Positions 51,794-58,703 of a stretch of 64,000 bases of DNA are shown here, piece after piece. Each line of letters opens with the position of its first letter. Position 1 is the stretch's first letter. The translations under genes were made by a program, and so were the position numbers. The notes beneath the pieces are model-generated. The model saw only the letters and a list, made by a program, of their open reading frames with translations. It ran no database searches and was not told where the DNA came from. Origin of the DNA: Coriobacteriia bacterium (GTDB taxonomy: Bacteria > Actinomycetota > Coriobacteriia > Coriobacteriales > UMGS124); NCBI GenBank assembly GCA_018368455.1, contig JAGZEG010000015.1, positions 1 to 64,000 on the forward strand, read 5' to 3'.

Positions 51794-51832
51794 CGGAGCC
51801 GGGCCCCGTGAAACACGGGTAATCCGGCTCCG
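51794..51832. terminator. Shared hairpin between converging DUF3800 and kinase genes
   Basis: CGGAGCCGG (51794-51802) pairs perfectly with CCGGCTCCG (51824-51832), and CCCGTG-AAA-CACGGG nests inside. No T-run follows on either strand, so termination in both directions is plausible but not certain. Confidence 0.6.
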
Positions 51833-51910
51833 GCTTCCAACCCCTCGCAAGGGGCGGCGTTGGCTCCATGATACACCATGTGAAAGCAACCCGGCAGAGG
51901 GGCCGGCGCC

Positions 51911-52993
51911 CTATTCGAACAGCTGCATACGGTTTGTGGGGAACGTGATGTCGATGGCCGTCCAGGCGCCCGGGGCGCTCGACGCCTCCACGGTGAGGCC
52001 CATCTTCTCGCAGAGCTGGCGCACGAGGTAGAGACCGATGCCGGTCGACTTGGCGTGCGTACGGCCGTTCTCGCCGGTAAAGCCCTTGTCGAACACGCGC
52101 CCGATGTCGGCCGCCGATATGCCGCAGCCGTTGTCGCGCACCGTGAGCGTGACGCGCTCCGTCGCGCGGCCCTCGTCGTGGGAGGCTCCCTTGAAAAGCA
52201 GGCGCGGGCGCTCGGCAAGGTCGCCCACCGACCCAGAGGCGCGCCGATACTTGATGGCGTTGTCGATGAGCTGCCCCAAGACGAAGCCCATCCACTTGGG
52301 ATCGGCAAACACCTCGTGCTCGAGACCCTCCATCTCGACGGCAACGCCCGCCTCGATGAGCGCATGCGCCCGGCTCTTCACCGCGTCGCCCACCATGCCG
52401 TGCAGCTCGCAGGAGCGCACGAGATAGTCGCGATCGACGGCCGTGGCCCGCGCAAAGAACAGCGCCTGCTCCACGAAGCCGTCGATGCGGGCGAGCTCGC
52501 GCGACAGGGAGCGCATCAGCCTCACGCTGTCGGGATCTCCCCCACCCTGCTCGCGCGCGTTCTCGATGAGGAGCTCCGCGGCAGCAAGCGGAGTCTTGAC
52601 CTCGTGCACCCACGCCTCAACGAACTCGCGGTGCTCCGTCTCCCGCCGGCGCGCGTTTGCCACCTCAGCGTTCGCCGCGTGCGTCACGGCCTCCAGGGCG
52701 TCAGCGGCGATCTGGGCATGCGGAGAGTCGGGCCGCTCGACGTTGTCGGCCTTCACGAGAACGTCCGGCCCCTCGCCGTTTGCCACGCTGCGCATAGAGC
52801 GCCAGAACGCATGGTCATGCACAAAGTCGAGCGCGGCCGCCACGACGAAGAACAGCAGCACCGTCAGCGTGATCAGCAGCGCGAGCTCCGCGCCCAGCGC
52901 CACCATGCGCAGCATGACGTAGAGGGCCGCCAGCCCCGCCAGGCACACGACGATGGGGATGGCCCGACCGCGCAGCCAGCTCAGCGGGCTCAT
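51911..52993 (-). CDS. Intramembrane-sensing histidine kinase (BceS/GraS type)
   Basis: A 360-residue sensor kinase. Two transmembrane helices close together (about 11-29 and 34-57) leave almost no external loop, the layout of kinases that sense through a partner ABC permease. The phosphorylated His130 is in VHEVKTPLAA. The ATP-binding domain has an N box (GQLIDNAIKYRR, about 237-248), G1 (VRDNGCGI), and F/G2 (FDKGFTGENG, STGIGLYLV). Its ATG overlaps the response regulator stop by four bases, so the pair is co-translated. The expected partner permease is at 48049-50244, separated by the DUF3800 gene. Confidence 0.93.
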   Translation of the reverse strand: MSPLSWLRGRAIPIVVCLAGLAALYVMLRMVALGAELALLITLTVLLFFVVAAALDFVHDHAFWRSMRSVANGEGPDVLVKADNVERPDSPHAQIAADALEAVTHAANAEVANARRRETEHREFVEAWVHEVKTPLAAAELLIENAREQGGGDPDSVRLMRSLSRELARIDGFVEQALFFARATAVDRDYLVRSCELHGMVGDAVKSRAHALIEAGVAVEMEGLEHEVFADPKWMGFVLGQLIDNAIKYRRASGSVGDLAERPRLLFKGASHDEGRATERVTLTVRDNGCGISAADIGRVFDKGFTGENGRTHAKSTGIGLYLVRQLCEKMGLTVEASSAPGAWTAIDITFPTNRMQLFE

Positions 52994-53673
52994 ACGGAGT
53001 AGCCCAGGCCGCGGTGCGTCGTCAGGTAGTCCGTCACGCCGATGCCGCCCAGCGTCGAACGCAGGCGGTTCACGTTCACGGTCAGCGTGTTGTCATCGAT
53101 GAAGGCGTCGGAGTTCCAAAGCTCGCACATCAGGTCCTCGCGCGAGACGATCCGCCCCGCGTGGCGCATGAGCATGGCAAGGATGCGCAGCTCGTTCTTC
53201 GTGAGCTCGACAGAGGCACCAGCGCGCGGGCCCTTCGTGCACGTGGCCTGCGAGCGAGCCAGGTCAAGCGAGACGCCGTTGTGCTCGAGGACGCGCCCCT
53301 GCTCCTGGGCGCCCTGCACTCGGCGCAGCAGCGCGTCAATGTGGGCCATGAGCACCTGGCCGTTGTAAGGCTTGCTCACGAAGTCGTCGGCGCCCATCGT
53401 CATGGCCATGAGCTCGTCGAGGTCCGTCGTGCGGCTCGTGACGACGATAACCGGCACGCTCGAGACCTGGCGCAGCTCGCGGCAGACGTACTGGCCGTCC
53501 GTGCCCGGCAGCGAGAGGTCGAGCAGCACGAGGTCGGGGGCCGCCGCAACGATGTCGTCGACGAGGTGGTCGAAGCGCGTCGCGCTCGTCGTCATGTGGC
53601 CATTGCGCTGCAGCAGGCGCGTGAGTTCGCCGCAGATGGTGGGGTCGTCCTCGACGACATAGATGCGCGCCAT
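52990..53673 (-). CDS. OmpR/PhoB-type response regulator of the Bce-like system
   Basis: A 227-residue DNA-binding response regulator. The receiver domain has the acidic pair Glu8-Asp9/Asp10, phospho-acceptor Asp52 (LVLLDLSLPG), a conserved Thr in VTSRTTD and Lys in FVSKPY. The C-terminal winged helix (about 130-227) has ELTKNELRILAMLM and DDNTLTVNVNRLRSTL. GAGGAGG lies six bases before the ATG at 53673. It is first in the operon with the kinase and probably activates the ABC genes at 50222-51016 and 48049-50244, as in BceR/GraR systems. Confidence 0.93.
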   Translation of the reverse strand: MARIYVVEDDPTICGELTRLLQRNGHMTTSATRFDHLVDDIVAAAPDLVLLDLSLPGTDGQYVCRELRQVSSVPVIVVTSRTTDLDELMAMTMGADDFVSKPYNGQVLMAHIDALLRRVQGAQEQGRVLEHNGVSLDLARSQATCTKGPRAGASVELTKNELRILAMLMRHAGRIVSREDLMCELWNSDAFIDDNTLTVNVNRLRSTLGGIGVTDYLTTHRGLGYSV

Positions 53674-53720
53674 GTAAGGCCTCCTCGAAGACGGCGCCAA
53701 TGGGTGGCACGAGCCCGTCC

Positions 53721-53750
53721 ATCATACGCCTGCGAGGCGCGGGGCACGAA
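53721..53750 (-). promoter_or_regulatory. Putative promoter of the two-component operon
   Basis: TTCGTG (53745-53750), an 18-base spacer and TATGAT (53721-53726) on the minus strand, 48 bases before the response regulator ATG. The -10 is good, the -35 weak. Confidence 0.45.
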
Positions 53751-53779
53751 GCGCAGCCGGGACCTGAGGGCCAGGACCG

Positions 53780-54475
53780 CTACTTACTGGCGCGCGCGAG
53801 GGCCTCGTTCACCGCGGAGATGAGCGCCTCGCTCGTGACGGTGGCGCCGGCAATGACGTCGACGTCGGTCGACTGCGTCTCGATGATCTGCTCGACGAGC
53901 TCGGAACGCACGCGCTCGACCATGACGACCGACTCTTCGTTGGCGCCCAGGCTGATGCGCGTGATGACGCCGTCCTTGATGATGACGACGACGGGGAGCT
54001 CGCCGAACTTGCCCTCGCCGCTCGCGTAGTACGTGCCGTCGCGATAGGGGGAGTCGCCCTGCGAGCTCAGGTTGTCCGCATCTGACGATGAGGACACAGG
54101 ATGCACCATCGCAGACGAGGCGACAGCCGACGAGCGTGGCGCGTTCGCCCGGCTCGAGGAGGGCGGATCGCTGAGGTCGGAGCCGCTCGACGAGGACGTC
54201 TTCCCATCCACCGAGGATAGGCAATCGGAGGAGCCCGCAGCGAGGCGTTCGGAGGCCTGAAGCGCATCCTGGGTCGAGGAGGTGCCCTGGATATCCGGCA
54301 CGGCGCCGTCAGAGAGCGCGCTCCATCCAGCCTCAGGAGCAGAGAGCGCCTCTTGGGACGTCGGACGAGACGTGCCGCCGGCAAGCGCGGAGGAGCATCC
54401 GGAAAGCACGCCGGCGACCATCGTGCACGAAAGAACGAGGCCAAGGCCTGCACACGCAACACGCGATGCTCTCAC
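53780..54475 (-). CDS. FMN-binding domain lipoprotein
   Basis: A 231-residue predicted lipoprotein. The signal ends in a lipobox with Cys27 (VLSGCSS). A Ser-rich low-complexity stretch (about 28-140) acts as a spacer. The C-terminal FMN_bind domain (about 145-229) contains YRDGTYYASGEGKFG and the flavinylation motif DVIAGATVTSEAL near 205-217. Such proteins carry covalent FMN on the outer face of the membrane and pass electrons to extracytoplasmic reductases or acceptors. The GTG start at 54475 has only a loose GGCGGG upstream. It lies 107 bases upstream of the response regulator on the same strand and has no obvious tie to the Bce system; the Tat reductases elsewhere in the window are more likely partners. 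Confidence 0.85.
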   Translation of the reverse strand: MRASRVACAGLGLVLSCTMVAGVLSGCSSALAGGTSRPTSQEALSAPEAGWSALSDGAVPDIQGTSSTQDALQASERLAAGSSDCLSSVDGKTSSSSGSDLSDPPSSSRANAPRSSAVASSAMVHPVSSSSDADNLSSQGDSPYRDGTYYASGEGKFGELPVVVIIKDGVITRISLGANEESVVMVERVRSELVEQIIETQSTDVDVIAGATVTSEALISAVNEALARASK

Positions 54476-54705
54476 TGCTCACCCGCCTCTTCCGTCCCCC
54501 GCGCCGCACAAGGCGAGCGCGCACCTGATCGCCGCACGGCACGTCCGGGCCAGGGCGAGCCGCGCTTGGCGGCGTTAATGCCGTCCATCGTGAAGGGAGC
54601 GTGCGGAGCAGATGTGGTGACGCCCCCTTTTTCGGAGGCGTGCCATCGAGAATACACAGCCGTGGGTTTTTGGTGTAGGCGTCGCGTGCGAAGAGGCAGG
54701 CGAAG

Positions 54706-55368
54706 CTATGCCCGGTGGCGTCCGAGCGCCTGGCCCATGCGGTCGGGTTTGGCGGTGGCGAGCAGCTTGGCGTAGCACGTCGCGAGCTCGCGAGCCATCG
54801 GCCCGTCGTGATCCGCCGCCGCAACGACGCCGAACTCGTCCGAGACAAGGAAGCACTCGTCAGCCGGCGCAAGGCGGCCGAGGACATCGGACACGCCGGC
54901 ATGCCCCTCAAACACCGGCTCGAGGTGAAGCGTCCGCGCGAGGTCGACGGCGAGCGAGTTGGCGCCCGACAGGGGCTTGCCCTCGTCGGACAGCACGTAG
55001 AGGCGACCCGTACGACACGTCCAGACCGTCTCGGGCTCGACGGCGTCCCCCTCCGTGCCGGCGATGCGATCGAGCAGGAGGGCGGCCGACATGGGCGGGA
55101 GCGGCTCGAACGGTGCGATGGACATGATGGCACGGCCCTCGGCGTCGACGTCGAGGACGAGTACGCCGTTGGGCTGCTCCATGGCGCCCTCGGCCAGCGT
55201 CCACTCGAGATGCTGGTGAGCCCAGGAGACCAGGGCGCTCGAGACATCGCGCGCCGCAAGGGCCCGCAGATGGCGGTTCTTGAGCGGGAGCGCACCGTTT
55301 TGGAGACGCCAGCGCGCTTCTATGACCGGCTCGCCAGCGAACAGATCCTCGGGGATGCTTTCGGCCAT
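54706..55368 (-). CDS. Conserved-looking hypothetical protein
   Basis: A 220-residue cytoplasmic protein I do not recognise. The start ATG at 55368 follows an AAAGGACGG that is rather distant. The N-terminal part has IEARWRLQNGALPLKNRHLRAL (in pieces) and an Ala-rich helical segment. The centre reads GVLVLDVDAEGRAIMSIAPF, and later VWTCRTGRLYVLSDEGKPL and ADECFLVSDEFGVVAA alternate strands and helices. The second half recalls the C-terminal half of class IV aminotransferases, but without a lysine or motif that I can fix, so I assign no function. It lies 91 bases after the PGPGW-type gene on the same strand, possibly one operon. Confidence 0.6.
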   Translation of the reverse strand: MAESIPEDLFAGEPVIEARWRLQNGALPLKNRHLRALAARDVSSALVSWAHQHLEWTLAEGAMEQPNGVLVLDVDAEGRAIMSIAPFEPLPPMSAALLLDRIAGTEGDAVEPETVWTCRTGRLYVLSDEGKPLSGANSLAVDLARTLHLEPVFEGHAGVSDVLGRLAPADECFLVSDEFGVVAAADHDGPMARELATCYAKLLATAKPDRMGQALGRHRA

Positions 55369-55459
55369 GGGGTGATTCCGTCCTTTCGGTTCAGGGCGCT
55401 CGGAAGCGAGCCCGTACCGGCCTGCCTGCCGGATGGGGATGCGCCGGCGCATTATCGCA

Positions 55460-56197
55460 TTATTCGGGGCGTGGCGTCGCGCTTGTACCTGCGGGAGGCG
55501 TTGACGACCCACCGCTGGTGGGCGGCTTCTTGGGACTTGCAAGCGTCTTGCCTGCCATCAGAGCCAGGCCCGCGGCGATGGCGGCGAGGCCGGGACCGGG
55601 CAGCACGAGCATGGGAATGCCTGCCAGCACGAGCATCAAGCCCGCGATGCGGCGAGCGAGCGGGCCCATCGAGCTAGTGGGATTGTCGTGGGGGAAGACG
55701 TCGTAGTCGCGCGAGCCGTCGTCGTTGATGACGTAGACCTCCGTCTCGACCGACTGGCCCGTGGCCTCGTTGACCGACACGCGTGGGCGCCCATCTGCGC
55801 GAGAGGGCGCGGAATCCTCCGTCTGCGCCTCGGCGCCGGCGCCCCTGCGTTGTGCGGCCCCGCCCAGCGCACGCTCTCGCGCAGCCTGGCGATAGCCATC
55901 ACGCACGCGGGTGGCGGCTTCGTGGGCAGCATGTCCCGCCTGGGCGGCGGCTCGCTCTACGACGGGGGCGGCCTTCTCCGCCGCCTGCTTGATGACGGGG
56001 GCGGCCTTGCGCGCGGCATCCTGCACGACGGGAACCGCCTTGCGCACGACGGTACCCACCGCGTGCACCGTGGCCGCGCCAGCACGCTTCGCCTCAGGCG
56101 ACGTCGCCACGCCGTGCACGACGCGGGCTGCCTTGCCCACCCCGCGAGCAGCCGCGTCCGCAGCGCCCGTCAACTTGTCTTGCCAGCGCGATGCCAT
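55460..56197 (-). CDS. Ala-rich amphipathic protein with PGPGW-type membrane tail
   Basis: A 245-residue protein with three parts. Residues 1-115 form an Ala/Lys-rich amphipathic helix with an 11-residue-like rhythm (KAAPVIKQAAEKAAPVVERAA). A hydrophilic linker contains VYVINDDGSRDYDVFPHDNP. Residues about 185-225 form two close membrane helices around LVLPGPGLAAIAAGLALMAG, matching the PGPGW family of small actinobacterial membrane proteins with Leu in place of Trp. The ATG at 56197 has GGAGG six bases upstream. The function of the family is unknown; the long amphipathic part could lie on the membrane surface. It is first in a possible two-gene unit. Confidence 0.75.
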   Translation of the reverse strand: MASRWQDKLTGAADAAARGVGKAARVVHGVATSPEAKRAGAATVHAVGTVVRKAVPVVQDAARKAAPVIKQAAEKAAPVVERAAAQAGHAAHEAATRVRDGYRQAARERALGGAAQRRGAGAEAQTEDSAPSRADGRPRVSVNEATGQSVETEVYVINDDGSRDYDVFPHDNPTSSMGPLARRIAGLMLVLAGIPMLVLPGPGLAAIAAGLALMAGKTLASPKKPPTSGGSSTPPAGTSATPRPE

Positions 56198-56332
56198 GTT
56201 CGCCTCCTGCCGAGAGCGTCTCCCTCGTAGAACCGGGATCCTTACAGCGAGTATGCCCAGGCAAGACGTCGCCCAAGCCTCGGCTGGCACAGACCTCACG
56301 GCGCCCACAGCAGCGGTGTGCATAGAATGGCG

Positions 56333-56537
56333 TTAAGTGCACGTCTTTTGGGGTGGGGGCAGCACGGACTCGCGTCAAGTGCACGTTTCTTGGCCCTCGC
56401 GCGAGGCTTTTTAGGCGGATCGATGCCGAGTAAGCCTTGGCGCCCTGCGGAAATAGCGCGGCCTCACGCGCGGCAGATCGAAGAAACCTGCACTTCGCCT
56501 CATTTTGGGAACGCGCGCTCCAAGAGACGTGCACTAG
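56333..56537. repeat. Family II AAGTGC element, copy 2
   Basis: TTAAGTGCACGTCTTTTGG (56333-56351) and TCAAGTGCACGTTTCTTGGC (from 56375) are direct copies on the left. GAAGAAACCTGCACTTCG (56480-56497) and CTCCAAGAGACGTGCACTAG (56518-56537) are the inverted partners on the right. It has the same four-part layout and spacing style as 34460-34684. Confidence 0.7.
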
Positions 56538-56635
56538 ACGAGTTTTTGTGCAGTGCGGCGAGGAAGAGACAGGCCGGGGCGAAGGGAAGGTCCCGAGGGG
56601 GCGCGTCGGGCGTCGGGGAAGGGCGCCTCTTGGGC

Positions 56636-56730
56636 GCACGCCGAAGGGCGCCGTGGTGCCCGAGGTCGCCGGCGACAAGCCCGAGGACGCGTATGGCATA
56701 CGCGACGAGGGTTGGAGCGGCGAGATCGGG
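56636..56730. repeat. Perfect 95-bp direct repeat, copy 1
   Basis: Base-for-base identical with 56855-56949. It contains the palindrome GCGTATGGCATACGC. In one plus-strand frame it reads TPKGAVVPEVAGD then KPEDAYGIRDEGWSGEIG, with no stop, but no start or ribosome site is evident. Confidence 0.85.
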
Positions 56731-56766
56731 CGCGAGAAGGAAGCGCCCCGCGGACGCGCACGGTGC

Positions 56767-56836
56767 CCCAAATGCAAGGCGGCCGGGGCGTAGCGTACTA
56801 AACGCTACGTGAGCCCCGGCCCAACGCCGCAGATGG
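56767..56836. repeat. Family III hairpin element between the 95-bp repeats
   Basis: Within CAAATGCAAGGC...AACGCCGCAGATGG there is a stem of two perfect parts: GGCCGGGGC/GCCCCGGCC (56781-56789 and 56813-56821) and GTAGCGT/ACGCTAC (56790-56796 and 56802-56808). A small GTGCCT-TTT-AGGCAC hairpin follows at 56838-56852. Confidence 0.75.
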
Positions 56837-56854
56837 AGTGCCTTTTAGGCACAC

Positions 56855-56949
56855 GCACGCCGAAGGGCGCCGTGGTGCCCGAGGTCGCCGGCGACAAGCC
56901 CGAGGACGCGTATGGCATACGCGACGAGGGTTGGAGCGGCGAGATCGGG
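56855..56949. repeat. Perfect 95-bp direct repeat, copy 2
   Basis: Identical with 56636-56730, offset by 219 bases. It ends 19 bases before the purH stop codon, which is on the opposite strand. Confidence 0.85.
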
Positions 56950-56968
56950 TGCCACGGCGCCCCGCAGG

Positions 56969-58600
56969 CTAGTGGCGGAAGTGACGGTGATTAGTAAACA
57001 CCATCGCGATGCCATACTCGTCGCACGCCTGGATGGACTCCTCGTCGCGGACGGAGCCGCCGGGCTGGATGATGGCTGTCACGCCGTGGGCCGCCAGCAC
57101 GTCGACGTTGTCGCGGAAGGGGAAGAAGGCGTCGGACGCGCAGGCGAAGCCGCTAGCCTCCACGCCCATGCGCTCGCAAGCAGCCTCGGCGCGCTGGCAG
57201 GCGAACAGGGCGGAGTCGACGCGGTTGGGTTGGCCGGGCCCCATGCCGATGCCGGCGCAGTCCTTGGCAATGAGGATGGCGTTGGACTTGACGGACTTCA
57301 CGACGCGCCACGCGAAGAGCAGGTCCGCCATCTCGGCCTCGGTGGGCTGGCGCTTCGTCGGAACGGTGAACGTCGCCGGGTCCTCGCTCACCGTGTCGAC
57401 GCACTGCACGAGCATGCCGCCATCGATGGAGCGCATCTCGAGGCGGGCGTGGCCGTCGGCGCCGCCCGTGGCAAGGACGCGCAGGTTGGCGCGCTTCTCG
57501 AGGCGCTCCAGGGCCTCAGGCGTGTAGCTGGGCGCGATGATGACCTCGACGAACTGCTTGTTGACGTCGGCAAAGTGCTCAACGAGCTCGAGTGGGACCT
57601 CGCGGTTCACGGCGATGATGCCACCGAACGCGCTCTTGGGATCGCAAGCAAACGCACGGTCGTATGCCTCGGTAGCATTGGCGGCCACGGCCGATCCGCA
57701 GGGGTTCTGGTGCTTGAGAATCACGCAAGCAGGCTCGTCAAACTCGCGGACGGCGTTCCAGGCGGCGTCGGCGTCGAGCAGGTTGTTGTAGGAGAGCGGC
57801 TTGCCCTGGATCTGCTTGGCGCCCACAAGCGGGTTCTTCGAGGAGCCGAGCGCGGCGAAGTCGTCGGCAAAGCGATAGACGGCAGCCGTCTGGTGGGGGT
57901 TCTCGCCGTAGCGCAGGTCCTGGGCCTTCTCGAGATGCAGGTCGAAGGCGGCGGGAGGCTCAAACGCCTCGGGCTCAACCGGCTCGGCATCTGCCCCGGC
58001 GAGCTGGCCATTCAGCCACGTGGAGATGGCCGTGTCGTACGCAGCCGTCGTCGTGTAGACCTTTGCGGCGAGGCACTTACGCGTCGGCAGCGTCGTGGCA
58101 CCGTCGTTGGCGCGCATCTCCTCGAGCACGCGAGCATAGTCGGTCGGGTCGCACACGACGGTGACACTCTCGTGGTTCTTGGCAGCGGAGCGCAGCATGG
58201 AGGGGCCGCCGATGTCGATGTGCTCGATGGCGTCAGCCCACGTGACGTCGGGCTTGGCGACGGTCTTCTCGAACTCGTAGAGGTTGACGGCGACGAGGTC
58301 GATCATGTCGATACCGTTTGCCTGGGCGTCGGCCATGTGCTGGGCGTCGTCGCGACGGCACAGAAGGCCACCGTGCACGCGCGGGTGCAGCGTCTTGACG
58401 CGGCCGCCCATCATCTCGGGGAAGCCGGTGAACTCCTCGATGGGCACCACCTTCACGCCGCCGGCCTCGAGCGCCTTGGCCGTGCCACCGGTCGAGATGA
58501 TCTGGACGCCGAACTCGTCCTCCAGAGCCTTGGCGAACTCGACGACCCCGGTCTTGTCGGTCACCGAGATGAGCGCGCGAGCGATACGCGGGTTGCCCAT
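56969..58600 (-). CDS. purH: Bifunctional AICAR formyltransferase / IMP cyclohydrolase
   Basis: Catalyses the last two steps of purine synthesis: formylation of AICAR with 10-formyl-THF, and ring closure to IMP. It is 543 residues, a normal length. The N-terminal MGS-like cyclohydrolase domain (1-195) has LISVTDKTGVVEFAKAL, ISTGGTAKALEAGGV and GGRVKTLHPRVHGGLL. The transformylase domain has LRYGENPHQTAAVY (near 237) and the catalytic KHQNPCG (near 295), plus SNAILIAKD and the C-terminal PGGSVRDEE and VFTNHRHFRH. AAAGGA lies upstream of the ATG. No other pur gene adjoins it, and it follows a cluster of unknown genes on the same strand by 103 bases. Confidence 0.97.
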   Translation of the reverse strand: MGNPRIARALISVTDKTGVVEFAKALEDEFGVQIISTGGTAKALEAGGVKVVPIEEFTGFPEMMGGRVKTLHPRVHGGLLCRRDDAQHMADAQANGIDMIDLVAVNLYEFEKTVAKPDVTWADAIEHIDIGGPSMLRSAAKNHESVTVVCDPTDYARVLEEMRANDGATTLPTRKCLAAKVYTTTAAYDTAISTWLNGQLAGADAEPVEPEAFEPPAAFDLHLEKAQDLRYGENPHQTAAVYRFADDFAALGSSKNPLVGAKQIQGKPLSYNNLLDADAAWNAVREFDEPACVILKHQNPCGSAVAANATEAYDRAFACDPKSAFGGIIAVNREVPLELVEHFADVNKQFVEVIIAPSYTPEALERLEKRANLRVLATGGADGHARLEMRSIDGGMLVQCVDTVSEDPATFTVPTKRQPTEAEMADLLFAWRVVKSVKSNAILIAKDCAGIGMGPGQPNRVDSALFACQRAEAACERMGVEASGFACASDAFFPFRDNVDVLAAHGVTAIIQPGGSVRDEESIQACDEYGIAMVFTNHRHFRH

Positions 58601-58703
58601 GAGCGAATCCTTTCTCCCTCGTCAAACGGACATGGCTTGCGGGTACGGAAGCATTTTTTCCACCACATATGCAAGGGTACCGCGCAACACGCCGCAGCGC
58701 AGG

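Noticed and set aside
56094..56968. Open frames on both strands through the repeat-rich gap between the PGPGW-type gene and purH.
   Set aside because: They cross structured repeats and lack starts with ribosome sites. The only notable part, the 95-bp repeat, is reported as a repeat.
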